Below are positions 1 to 31,903 of a stretch of DNA of 64,000 nt, piece by piece (within the stretch, counting starts at the first letter, position 1; each line of letters opens with the position of its first letter). The position numbers and the translations under genes are program-made. The stretch comes from Antedon mediterranea (Eukaryota; Echinodermata; Crinoidea; Comatulida; Antedonidae). The stretch spans positions 19,562,922-19,626,921 of the forward strand of contig NC_092678.1 of the NCBI RefSeq assembly GCF_964355755.1, given 5' to 3'. The notes under the pieces were generated by a model. That model searched no databases. It was given only the letters and a program-made list of their open reading frames with translations, and was not told the origin of the DNA.

Positions 1-59
1 GCACGTTTCTATATAAATGAGCACATCTTGGTCAATAAACATTAGCTTACTAGGGAAAC

Positions 60-905
60 GCCTTTTACATGTTTTTCCAGTCTTCAATCAATATTTAATC
101 AATACTATTCAATCAATAATATTCAGTGAATCAAAATCAATCAATAATATTCAATGAATCAATATCAGTCAATATCAGTAATTTTAATCAATAATTTCAA
201 TCAATGATATTCATTCAATAATGTACAATCAATAATGTTTTATCAATAATGTTTTATCAATGATATTCAATCAATAATGTTCAATCAATAATGTTTTATC
301 AATAATGTTTTATCAATGATATTCAATCAAAAATGTTCAATCAATAATGTTTTATCAATAATGTTTTATCAATGATATTTAATCAATAATGTTCAATCAA
401 TAATGTTTTATCAATGATATTCAATCAATAATGTTCAATCAATAATGTTTTATCAATAATGTTTTATCAATGATATTTAATCAATAATGTTCAATCAATA
501 ATGTTTTATCGATAATGTTTTATCAATGATATTCAATCAATAATGTTCAATCAATAATGTTTTATCAATAATGTTTTATCAATGATATTCAATCAATAAT
601 GTTCAATCAAAAATGTTTTATCAATAATGTTTTATCAATAATGTTTTATCAATAATGTTTTATCAATGTTTTATCAATGATAATCAATAATGTTGAACCA
701 GAAATGTTAATCAATATTAGTATATCAATAATATTAAATCAATAATATTCATCAATAATATTCAATCAGTAATGCTCAATCAATAAAATTCAATCAATAT
801 TGTTAATTCAATATCGTTCAATCAATAATATTCTATCAATAATGTCCAATCAATAATGTCCAATCAATAATTGTAAATCGATAATATTCAATCAATAATA
901 TTCAA
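60..905. repeat. ATCAAT-rich minisatellite
   Basis: The segment is built from short related units such as TCAATAATGTTTTATCAATG and ATATTCAATCAATAATGTTC. Between about 230 and 670 they combine into a higher-order repeat of roughly 55-90 bp. The flanks at 60-230 and 690-905 are more diverged versions of the same ATCAATAAT words. No reading frame is maintained. It ends in unique sequence near 910. Confidence 0.9.
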
Positions 906-1573
906 TCTATTATATATTTTTTCAGTTGTTTTGTAACGTTTCCATTTATTACAGTACAATACAAGTACTGTACGGCTATGTACAAAATGTGTGGATGTGT
1001 TATCAGGGCGTTTCAAGTACTGTGCTTGGTAGTTTCCAGTTTCGTCTTCCTACGTTTTTGTTATTGTAATCTTATAATTATTTTCTTTTAATTTCCTCTT
1101 CGTGTTTTTGTTTGTTATTGGTAATCTTTTAATTATTTTCTTTAAATGTTAATTGCTTGTTTGTTTGTGGTGTGTTGTTGCTATGCCAGTAAAAAAATCA
1201 TCAGTAATTAATATTAATTAATTCAAAGTCGAATTTGAGTGTTTTAGTAAGGGCAAGTCTTTTATCTAGCAAATGGTATGAGTTTTCCAATGTTTGAAAT
1301 GTTGCCGGGTCATTATGTCCACCGTCAGAGCACATGACTGTAAGACTATGATTGTATTGGCTGATTTCATATACCTCAGTGAACTAATCAGTAAGGTGCA
1401 TGGCTAACGTCTGCACAAAAAGCTAGTTTCTACATTTTGTTTGTCAACTGGACTACACTTGCAAACTTTGAAACTTGTCTTGCCAAACTCGGGATTTGCT
1501 GAACTAGGTATTCTATTTTTTTTTCTCGAACATATTGTGAAAGTGAACATTTTTAATAATTTTAATCCAAATA

Positions 1574-1867
1574 ATGGTAACTATATCCATCATTGCTACG
1601 TGGTTCGTCTCCACCCCCTTTCTCTTCCCACTATTCCCAACAGTTACTTACTTAGGCCAACTGATACATACTCTACCTTTGTGGACGATCAACAGAGAAT
1701 GGAATAGCGATGAAGCATCTTTTTTATGGTATCAAGTCGCTGAGGTCTATTTTCTGGCAGGAGTTATTATAATTATAGCTCACTATGTTGGTCGGTTGGT
1801 CGATGAGTCGGTAAACACTAACTCAAATTTGCGCACGCGACTGCAGCCATGTATATGGCCCTTTTAG
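1574..1867 (+). other. Hypothetical membrane-like ORF, doubtful
   Basis: A 97-codon open frame opening with ATG, with hydrophobic segments at about residues 3-30 and 50-70 (YQVAEVYFLAGVIIIIAHYV). No family is recognised. The last ~25 codons overlap a dispersed repeat end (TCGGTAAACACTAA, then GCACGCGACTGCAGCCAT) that recurs at 59062-59105, so the C-terminus is probably repeat-derived. It could be an exon of an unseen gene or chance. Confidence 0.15.
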
Positions 1868-1870
1868 CTT
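1795..1870. repeat. Fragment of dispersed repeat (59-kb element end)
   Basis: The stretch from the GTCGGT-rich run through GCACGCGACTGCAGCCAT and TATATGGCC matches 59041-59105, where it terminates a ~700-bp repeat. Only this terminal piece is present here. Confidence 0.6.
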
Positions 1871-3512
1871 AAAGACATGTTTAACAATAATGTATTGTAA
1901 TGGCCAATTCAGGAAATGAGGTGGGCGACTTTGACACTATCTAGGTTAATATTCTAATAGTACCAAAACGATCATGTTGTTTATCGCATTACACACAAAG
2001 GGCCTAGATGATTTACTCTGTATTTAAATATATTATACGTAGGCCTATATTTATAATACGTTCGTCTATATTTATGTTTACTAGTACTTTCCTCCATGTT
2101 GTACTGTACGCCATATTATTTCACAGAATCATGACCGTATTCGATTTATTTCTAGGAAATTAGCCCGTTGAATCCTGGAAATTATATTCGATCAGTTACT
2201 GTCATCACAAATAGTCTCCGTTGTAATATCTGCAATGTACATTAATTTCCAATTAGGCCGAGTTTGTATTAAGATACGTTTGTCGATTGTGATATCAAAA
2301 GAATTGCTTTTAATTCAAAGGTAGTATCTATTGTTTAATTTGGTTGATGTCAGGCAATCGATTAAGGTAACGTATATACAGGTTATTATCAGGGCTACCG
2401 TCACCAGGACGTCCGATTGACGCTGACGCTCACTTTGTGTGAAGGAGGATGAAGACGAGTGATAATTTTATTTTTGTTTATTTTTGCGACGCTCATTTTT
2501 GTTTGAGAGGGGGATATTATTTTAGTATTATGTTTTTATCGGGTTTTTTTTCTTTTTTTGTTTTAACATTTTAAAATACCATTAATTAATTTGTATACAG
2601 ATTTATTCAGTTATGATGACAACAACTGGGGCCCGCATTAGAAGCAATAGCTTGTCTAATGAGAGCCCCTACAATACAAATACGCAGACATAGAAAGAGA
2701 AACAATGTTGAGCACGATGTTATATCATTTGTTGTTTGTGTCACCTTAAAATATCTATATAGTCGCAATAATACGATGGCTTTTGTGGAATCATCTTCAC
2801 TCTCTTAACAATTTAACGTAAACAAAGAGAGAAAAAACAACTAAAGGGCAAATAGTATTTCCATGTTGACCAACCAGTCAATGGTAACCACACCATTCCG
2901 CGTATCGTACAGTTGACTGACTTCGTCTAAATCTATTTTGAAGTCTAAAAAGAAGTTAAATCAGCGAAGCGTTAAGTCTTTTTCAGAAAGATGAGAAAGA
3001 TACATTATAGAAAAAAATGTTACAATTCCGGAAATTATTTGTTTGATTATGTTGCTCTCTCATAGTTAAATACGGTAATCTAATTCTAATACGTTATTTA
3101 TAGTGAGAGCGTAATGATAAATACGCTAGTTTAAACTAAAACCGCAATGTCTTCTTAGTAAATGGCTGGCTTAGGTACGAATGGACACAAACAGATTCTA
3201 AAGCATTATCGAGCTAAATAAAGACATTTAAAGGAAAGAATTAGCAACGGATCATTATTAGGCCTCTTTGTTTATTTTTAAACAACACAAGAATATCATT
3301 AATTCTTACCTGTTCAGTAGTAATACACTCCGCTGATTTCCACCGACATGTGGTATTAGTGCTTGGAAGCTATTCCAAGGTATACGGTTTACAAATAGAC
3401 TTACGTAACGATTTAAAATGAGAAATGTTAGTGAATATGAAAGTACAAATAGGGAAGCATAATTCATTGTTCTGCAGTTTAAACCACTTACGACAGGTTA
3501 TATTGTACTAGA

Positions 3513-23707
<20,195 letters not shown>

Positions 23708-24990
23708 ATCTAGAAGTGTTCGTACATGTTGTTATGCTGCATTGTGGAATCTAACGTTAAACTTTGAAGCCAACTTGAAAAAAAACTGAGAAAATTCCAT
23801 GTAGGCCGAGTATTTAAGCAGGTGTAAGGTTAACCAGTTTCACTCGAGAAAAACAAGCAAGTATGTCACGTGAGAAAGATCTGTGAATGCAACCCCAGTA
23901 AGACTGTACTGAGTTAACCAGTTTCACTCGAGGAATACACGCCACGTTGTCGCCTAATAGAGAGGTACAAATGTAATGGATAAAACGTCAGATAAGGTGG
24001 TACTCGAAAAATACACGCAAGTATGTCGCGTGTTAAAACTAACTTGTATATTTTTGCATTCTCTTTCCTTTCAAATCTATTGTTATAAACAGGTGCAATA
24101 TTGTATTTAATGAATAAGACAAAAATGAAAATTGTTTCTCAAATTGAGAAAATCGGAAATAGAACAGTGATCAATAAGTGCTATAAAAAGTTTATTTTTG
24201 ACTTATTGGAAGCGTTAAAATATTTATTAACTTATCTAAATATGGACGACACATCACGATGTTCTTTCAAAGGTTTACATAAGCAAGATAAATGTATTCG
24301 ATTTAACCTGTTTTATATTATTATTAATAGTCAATTCTTAGTTTTAACCGTATAATGAAAACCCTATTTTTGTCAGATTATAAACCCTTGGTTGACTCTC
24401 TACGGATTTGTATTGTCTGTAACAATCAACATCTACAGTTTTTTCATTAGCCGTGTCATCATAGAAGATTAGGAGAGTTGATTTGAATTAATGGTCACGT
24501 GCGACATTGACGGCAGACGAAAGCAAACTAACTAATACCCGTATGTTTAAAATCTAACTCGATTTGACAATCGGAGCTGGTCTCTGAGATTCTACTACGT
24601 TGTCTAGTTATTTTCACATTATGCAAACATCTTTGATAGATATACAGATGCTAGTGTTACTTGGATTTACTGTTTAAAGGCCTACTCTGAATTCGGCTAC
24701 TAAAATTTTAAGAAGAAAATGCATTAGGAAAAGATCTTTGCTGACGTACGTTTTTAAGTCGCATAGCATCATATTCCACATCATATTGCCTTTTATAAGA
24801 ACATTTCCTAAAATAAATGTAGTTTAGTTGTAGTTGTGACGGTCGAAACCAGATAAAACATTTTAATGTTTTTAATTAGCGACTAGTAATTATCATATTC
24901 TGTGAATGTTATCACTCACTAATCTGTATACAAATAGTATATGCAAATATTGCATTATAATTATATCGTAAGAACTTTCTAATATCGAGG
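23708..24990 (+). other. RhoGEF 3' UTR and flanking sequence
   Basis: Follows the TAA at 23705-23707. Three imperfect repeats of CAGTTTCACTCGAG/CTCGARAAAYACACGCAAG occur at about 23829-24020. A candidate polyadenylation signal AATAAA lies at 24812-24817. An 84-codon frame at 24101-24355 has no recognisable content. Confidence 0.5.
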
Positions 24991-25126
24991 TTTTGTTCTC
25001 ACAAGGACGTAAGCGCGACGCAAGGGAGTTGACAAATGACAAGCGACAGTTCGAAAATCCCTTCGCTTGTGATTGGTCAAATTACTTTTGTTACACTTCC
25101 TTGCGTCCTAGTGGGAACCACGCTTA
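24989..25126. mobile_element. MITE family 2, copy b
   Basis: Contains GGAGTTGACAAATGACAAGC, CGCTTGTGATTGGTCAAATT and the right end CCTAGTGGGAACCACGCTTA. The left end (TTTTGTTCTCACAAGGACG) is diverged. Confidence 0.7.
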
Positions 25127-26674
25127 ATACATAAATATACCTGTACTGCACGGACCAATACGGTGACGACAGCGATGAACGGTTAACTATGAACGGCGGC
25201 GACGAAAGACGAATTTAATATGACATCAAAGGCCCCCGTACGACTACGATGATGATAGTGACAAGTGTAACATTATCATACGGTGACTGAAAACGGTTTA
25301 CACGACGACATCGACGGACGGGAAACTAATTATGTTGAGAATGACAGTGTTCTCGGTCTGTTTCTACGAGCAGCGGCTAAAAAGAGTTGGATTATGCACA
25401 TGCGTATTAATTTGTTATATACCGTACCCAATCAGAGTTCAAAAATATTCTATTTGCGCGAATAGATTCGCCTATTGGAAACAGACGTTAAACATAATAT
25501 GATGTCTATTTAAGTACAGTAATGGTTCGGCCTTAGTTTCTTTTGAATCAAAAATAAGCTTTTGTAACAACTGCATGCTACTTTACTATGACTATGATCA
25601 TGACGTGTTGATGATGACGTACTGATGACGTTTTAATTTGTATTGTATGACGCAATGCCACATATTAAGACGTGTAGTACATACCTACTCATATTAACAA
25701 ACTTATGCGTTCGTCCTACGCTACAAGTTCGTCTGTAGGCATGCGCAGTTGTGGACGCTTTTTGATATTTAGTAGTGCCGTTGTTAGGTTTGACCATTTT
25801 AGTTCATTCGTTCAATATTGCTGATTGTAAAAAAGAAATCCACATATTATTACTTATTTATAATGTATAATGATACAAAAGGCATTTGTAGAAAATAAGT
25901 ACATGTTTTGATAGATGGAAATTGCTGGTCAATTATCCATTTTTATTTTTATAAATTCTAAGAAAAGACATTTCGATGTAAACAAACTAACGTGATGCTA
26001 CAGTAATGAATTGATAGAAGCAGTACTGTTAACGTGATATTGTACAATTGCCTCGCGTGTAACACGAGAGTGTAAGTGGGTCAACGACCAGTTTTGTCTG
26101 AACCAATCTGGTGCTTTTAATTTGCGACAACCGACGGCTAAACTACGTTACGTAATGTTAATTCATAATCCGCATATGGAGTTATTGTGACGTGTGTCAT
26201 CGCTTTTCATTGTTATGGTTGCTAGGTCCAGGTGATGGCCTATGACACAAATTTGACCTGACCTAGCTCTGTCTTCGCAAATCGAAAGCTCCCTAGTATT
26301 ATACAATAATAATAATTGTAATACGGATGCTACCCATTTGTGTTAGGGTAAAGTATTTTATGTTAACAATACTGCCTGTTATGCATTTTATGTACTACAT
26401 TGGTTAATGCTATCCTTACATGCATTATTACAAGTACTTATACGCACTGATTAAAGGTAGCGTTACGTACGCCGTAAATGTATATTTGTCTGTGTGAACA
26501 TACAGTCACAACTGATGTATTTAGTGATTAACCAGGCTACGAAAGAAAACATCTTTAATTATACAAACAAAAATAGTTTCAAAATTAAATTTACACTTGA
26601 TACTCTTATTCTATTTCTATTGTTTAATTAATTAAAATTACCATATATGGTTATTTAAGCAGCGGTTTAAATGA
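25127..26674. other. Intergenic sequence without recognised genes
   Basis: Short open frames only. GC-richer patches with many GACGA/ACGACG words lie around 25140-25330, and TGATGACG-type words around 25590-25640. No repeat family from elsewhere in the window was recognised. Confidence 0.4.
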
Positions 26675-28735
26675 ATTTTACTATTTCTGCGCATGTCAAC
26701 TATGCTATAGTAACCAGTTTCATCGAAAAATAAAAGGTCGAAATTTGGCCATTTTTGGAAAAATTCCCTGTACAGGGAAATTTTCGTAAAATCGGCATTT
26801 TTCGACCCTTTTATTTTTGGACATAAATGGTTACTATCACAACAAACATGCGCAGAGTCGAATAATGGTTTCTGCGCATGTCAACTATGCTATAGTAAGC
26901 AGTTTTATCGAAAAATAAAAGGGAATTTTTCGAAAAATGGGCATTTTTCGACCCTTTTATTTTTGGACATAAATGGTTACTATAGCACGATAAACATGCG
27001 CAGAGTCAAATAATGGGTTCTGCGCATGTCAACTATGCTATAGTAACCAGTTTTATCGACAAATAAAAAGGTCGAAATTTAACCATTTTTGGAAAAAATC
27101 CCTGTACTATAGTACAGGGAAATTTTCGTAAAATCGGCATTTTTCGACCCTTTTATTTGGACATAAATGGTTACTATAGCACAATAAACATGCGCAGAGT
27201 CTAATAATGGGTTCTGCGCATGTCAACTATGCTATAGTAACCAGTTTCATCGAAAAATAAAAGGTCGAAATTGGGCCATTTTTGGAAAAATTCCCTGTAC
27301 TATGGAATTTTTCGTAAAATGGGCATTTTTCGACCCTTTTATTTTTGGACATAAATGGTTACTATAGCACGATAAACATGCGCAGAGTCGAATAATGGGT
27401 TCTGCGCATGCCAACTATGCTATAGTAACCAATTTTATCAAAAAATAAAAAGGTCAAAATTTGGCCATTTTTGGAAAAAAATCCCTGTAGGCCTACTATA
27501 GTACAGGGAATTTTTCGAAAAATGGGGATTTTTTGACCCTTTTATTTTTGGACATAAATGGTTACTATTAGCACGATAAACATGCGCAGAGTAAAATAAT
27601 GGGTTCTGCGCATGTCAACTATGCTATAGTAACCAGTTTTATTGAAAAATAAAAAGGTCGAAATTTGCCCATTTTGGGAAAAAATCCCTGTACTATAGTA
27701 CAGGGAAATTTTCGAAAAATGTTCATTTTTCGACCCTTTTATTTTTTTACATAAATGGTTACTATAGCACAACAAACATGCGCAGAGTCGAATAATGGGT
27801 TCTGCGCATGTCAACTATGCTATAGTAACCAGTTTTATCGAGGAGAAAAAAAATGTAGAAATTTGGCCTTTTTTGGCAAAAATCCCTGTATTATAGTACA
27901 GGGATTTTTTCCAAAAATGGCCAACTTTCGACCTTTTTATTTTTGGACATAAATGGTTACTATAGCACGATAAACATGCGCAGAGACAAATAATGGGTTC
28001 TGCGCATGTCAACTATGCTATAGTAACCAGTTTTATCGAGAAAAAAAAATGTCGAAATTTTGCAATTTTTGGAAAAAATCCCTGTACTTATAGTACAGGG
28101 AAATTTTCGTAAAATGGGCATTTTTCGACCCTTTTATTTTTGGACATAAATGGTTACTATAGCACGATAAACATGCGCAGAGTCGAATAATGGGTTCTGC
28201 GCATGTCAACTATGCTATAGTAACCAATTATATCAAAAAATAAAAAGGTCGAAATTTGGCCATTTTTGGAAAAAATCCCTGTACTATATATAGTACAGGG
28301 AAATTTTCGAAAAATGTTCATTTTTCGACCCTTTTATTTTTTTACATAAATGGTTACTATAGCACAACAAACATGCGCAGGGTCGAATAATGGGTTCTGC
28401 GCATGTCAACTATGCTATAGTAACCAGTTTTATCGAAAAATAAAAAGGTCGAAATTTGGCCATTTTTGGAAAAAATAAAAACGTTGAAATTTTCGACCCT
28501 TTTATTTTTTGACATAAATGGCTACTATAGCACAATAAACATGCCCTTAGTCGAATATTGAGTTATGCGCTTAGTCGAATAATGAGTTCTGCGCATGTCA
28601 ACTATGCTATAGTAACCTGTTTAATCGAAAAAATAAAAATGTCGATATTTTGAAAAAAAATCCCTATTTATGTAAATTTCTGAAAAATTACCAAATTTCG
28701 ACCATTTTATTTTTTGATATAACTGGTTACTGGTT
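26675..28735. repeat. Tandem array of ~195-bp foldback units (11 copies)
   Basis: Units begin TCTGCGCATGTCAACTATGC at about 26686, 26871, 27019, 27212, 27401, 27604, 27801, 27999, 28195, 28395 and 28588. Each unit is itself an inverted repeat: GCGCATGT...TATAGTAACC on the left is mirrored by GGTTACTATA...ACATGCGC on the right. AAAATAAAAAGGTCGAAA is mirrored by TTTTTCGACCCTTTTATTT. The centre is CCCTGTACTATAGTACAGGG. Copy 2 lacks the centre and is shorter. The last unit is degenerate. Confidence 0.93.
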
Positions 28736-28754
28736 GGTTAAGTCAATAACCGGG

Positions 28755-29480
28755 GTCTAGGACAACTACCCTCTGGACAACTACCACCCGGACAACTACC
28801 ACCTGGACAACTACCACTTGGACAATTACCACCTGGACAATTACCCTTCTAGGACAACTATCAGTTGTCCATAGTGTGTTGTTGCTCTAGAGGGGTAGTT
28901 TTCCAAAGGGAATATTCAATTGAATTTATTCCGCATTTTACTGGGGGACTCATCGCTTTTGATGGGACGTTCCATTTAATATAATTATATAGACTGTTTA
29001 AGACCAAACATTGGTTATTTCAAACTCATATAAGATCATTATAGATACATAACTGAATAATATAAAATAAAAGATAAGCAACCCTAACACTAAAGTTTTC
29101 TTTCGTAGAACACTATTTAAGTTTAACAGAAAAAGTTTTAACATCAACTAGGTCTACACATGTCCTGGATGGACATCTGAAGGATTAAGTCCCAGATCCA
29201 AGGGAATCTAAATAAAATAGAAGTTGTCATAGAGGGTAGTTGTCTGGGTGGTAGTTGTCCTAGGGGGTACTTGTCCGGGTGGTAGTTGTCCTAGGGGGTA
29301 ATTATCCGGCTGGTAGTTGTCCTAGGGGTTAAATGTCCAGGTGGTAGTTGTCCTAGGGGGTAATTGTCCGGGTGGTAGTTGTCCTAGGGGGTAAATGTCC
29401 AGGTGGTAGTTGTCCTATGGGGGTTATTGTCCGGGTGGTAGTTGTCAGGGTGGTAATTGTCGAGGGGGTAGTTGTCCGGA
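28755..29480. repeat. Inverted pair of minisatellites (foldback element)
   Basis: The left array (28755-28865) repeats GGACAACTACCACCT in ~15-bp steps. The right array (29225-29480) repeats the complement, GGTGGTAGTTGTCC, in a ~30-bp alternation with GGGGTAATTGTCC. About 360 bp of unrelated AT-rich sequence separates them, so the whole could fold back on itself. Confidence 0.85.
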
Positions 29481-29494
29481 TACGAATAACCACA

Positions 29495-29624
29495 ATGCTC
29501 TTTTAAAGCAAATAACTGGAATGCTCCTTTAAAGCAAATAACCGCAATTCTCCTTTAAAGCAAATACCAGAATGCTTCTTTAAAGCAAATAATCTCAATG
29601 CTCCTTTAAAGAAAATTACCGGAA
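29495..29624. repeat. GCTCCTTTAAAGCAAATAAC minisatellite, left part
   Basis: Units of 24-27 bp of the form AATAACCGCAATGCTCCTTT plus AAAGC. The array is interrupted at 29625 by Helitron copy 2 and resumes at 30952. Confidence 0.92.
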
Positions 29625-30951
29625 CTAGATGGTACGCTCGCTTCCCATCTAGGTCGTGCCCACAGATGGTTCTCAAATACACAGTAATTTCAGCGTAACA
29701 AAACTGGCGATTTCAAATGTACCTACCGCAGGACTATAATACATTGTCGTTTACAGAAACGAATAAATAGACACGATGTTTTATGTAGTAAACTAAAATT
29801 AGCACCCTGGGAATTACTTCCGAAGGAGAAACTTATCACAAAATGAGTCCAGATTTTTTATTTGGACTCATTTAAAGAAACCCAATTTGTGTTTTGTATG
29901 TAACATTAGGGTTGAGGGATGGGAAAGCGGATAAGTACACCGAGGAACAATTTTTAAATATATTCTTTATCCACTCAGTAACGAAATATTTTTTTCATGT
30001 TTTATAGGCCTATAAATAATATACCTCTAAATACAGTAAAACATTTGCGATTTAATACTTTGTTAAAACTGTCACTGTCATAATCGATTGAAATATTAAA
30101 GTACATGTCACGATACACCACTACGACGTTTATATTTTTGGTAATTATTAATTAATATAAACGTTGAGAACGAACTGTAAGTATAAAGTTTATTTGTATA
30201 TTATATGTTTATATATCTAACCGTAGAGCCTATCCACAATCTAAGTAATAAAGTTTATTTGTATACATTTTTATAATTACATCTAACAGTACGAACATTC
30301 ACAGTAAGAAATGTTCGATTCAAATGAGGACCAAAAATAGTTAATAGGTATTTACAGTATTGTCAAAGTATTGCAAGTTTATTCTCAAGGCCCATATATT
30401 TACCTACCGTATGTATTAAACCAAGGGCTCATAAATTTACCTACTTGTGTTAAACCAAACTCTGGCAGACTGAGAGATTGGGATGTTCCATTCATCGCAA
30501 ATCAATACATTTGTATAATCGTATATTAAATCTATCAAAATAGTATTTTTTTAAAGAAAATCGGCCTGTCTTCAACATTATGATGCTGTACTCTAGCTGT
30601 TCAACCGGTTTTCAGCTATTAAAAACAATTATCGTAGGAGGAGATAGGAAAATGCGAAGCCTCCTCGCATTTTTGTGGCGGGTATTTATCAAGATGGAGA
30701 TCCATTATACAGTGTATACCACGATCGGAAAACACCCCTATTTGGGGCAAATCGTTGAACCTAAATTCGTTTTAATCGTCAATAACTGATTATCTAACTT
30801 AATTTAATTAGTAAACAGGGTTACATCAGGTGGTTAAAATCAGTACCGAAAGTACGAACCAACTTTATATACCATCGAGTAAAAATTCTAGAAGTAAGGC
30901 GCGATTTACCGAATTTTGCCCTTACGAAAATAACGTAAATAAATATATAGA
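29625..30951 (-). mobile_element. Non-autonomous Helitron, copy 2, inside a minisatellite
   Basis: Minus-strand ends are TCTATATATTTATTTACG (5') and CCATCTAG (3'). The 3' hairpin is shortened relative to other copies. Left host sequence reads ...ATTACCGGAA and right reads TACTCCTTTAAAG. Joined they give one ordinary minisatellite unit (compare ACCGGAATACTCTTTTAAAG near 31000), so insertion was between A and T with no target-site duplication. The conserved frame at 30580-30789 recurs in copies 3 and 4 but matches nothing I know. Confidence 0.85.
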
Positions 30952-31412
30952 TACTCCTTTAAAGCAAATAACCGGATTGCTCCTTTAAAGCAAATAACCG
31001 GAATACTCTTTTAAAGCAAATAAACGGATTGTTATTTTTGATTTTTGATGATGGAGCATTGCGGTTATTTTAAATAAAATAACAGCAATGCTCCTTTAAA
31101 GTCAATAACCGGATTGTTCCTTTAAAGCAAACCGCAATGCTCCTTTAAAGCAAATAACCGCAATGCTCCTTTAAAGCAAATAACCGCAATGCTCCTTTAA
31201 AGCAAATAACCACAATGCTCCTTTAAAGCAAACCGCAATGCTCCTTTAAAACCAATAACCGCAATGCTCCTTTAAAACCAATAACCGTAATGCTCCTTTA
31301 AAACCAATAACCGCAATGCTCCTTTAAAGCAAATAACAGCAATGCTCCTTTAAAGTCAATAACCGGATTGTTCCTTTAAAGCAAACCGCAATGCTCCTTT
31401 AAAACCAATAGC
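30952..31412. repeat. GCTCCTTTAAAGCAAATAAC minisatellite, right part
   Basis: About 17 further units of the array interrupted by Helitron copy 2. Variants have AAAACCAATAACCG or drop the AATAAC step. Higher-order duplication is visible: the run from ATAACAGCAATGCTCC through TTCCTTTAAAGCAAACCG occurs at about 31078-31140 and again at 31325-31390. Confidence 0.9.
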
Positions 31413-31586
31413 TATACTGTATACTAATTTATGCGTGAATATGCATGATCTATTAATCTATTTGAGATTGGTTATTGGTTAGTGGTCATTGACCTTTAAA
31501 TAATGACTGTGCATACATGAACACCGATGCAAAATCCTACATTACGTCAAATTGTAATTCAATGATTTTGGAAACAGATAACCGTA

Positions 31587-31700
31587 AAGCCTTGTCTACA
31601 CTATTAAACGTTATATGACAAAAAATGTGCCCATGGACATGATGTCATATCACTACCATAATTGGTCATATCGCTACCATATTTGGGCACCGATTTAAAC
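31587..31700. mobile_element. MITE family 1, copy h, truncated
   Basis: The left TIR AAAGCCTTGTCTACACTATT and the core are present. The element stops after ACCATATTTGGGCACC without its right TIR. Confidence 0.7.
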
Positions 31701-31769
31701 AAAGGACCATTGGAAATAAGCTGTTTATTGTGAGTACGGAATAAACAAATAAATGATTAACACATATCT

Positions 31770-31903
31770 AAAGCTCTGTCTACACTATCAAATTAGTGTG
31801 ACAAAAAGTGTGATGTGCCCAAGTATGGTAGTATAATCATGTCCATATATGGGCACTTCACATTTTTAGTTACATAAAGATTGATAGTGTAGGAAAGGCT
31901 TTA
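31770..31903. mobile_element. MITE family 1, copy i
   Basis: AAAGCTCTGTCTACACTATC at the left and GATTGATAGTGTAGGAAAGG at the right, with a complete core. Near consensus on the left side. Confidence 0.88.

Larger units (their letters stand above)
906..3512. other. Upstream region, no confident gene
   Basis: AT-rich sequence between the minisatellite and the first coding exon of the RhoGEF. It holds a 97-codon frame with two hydrophobic stretches (1574-1867) and, overlapping its 3' end, a copy of a repeat end also found near 59040-59105. I see no clear TATA box. The RhoGEF promoter and 5' UTR should lie somewhere here, but nothing in the sequence fixes them. Confidence 0.5.

Noticed and set aside
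27542-28012. Frames with TCAEPIIxLCACLxCYSNHL repeats
   Set aside because: Arise from the tandem foldback satellite; the peptides repeat with the array unit.
26675-28735. CRISPR-like array
   Set aside because: Repeats are ~195 bp, palindromic over their whole length and without unique spacers, in a eukaryotic genome.
30580-30789. Gene call for the MMLYSSCSTGF frame
   Set aside because: Lies inside a repeated non-autonomous Helitron, is broken in copy 1 and altered in copy 3, and has no family match.
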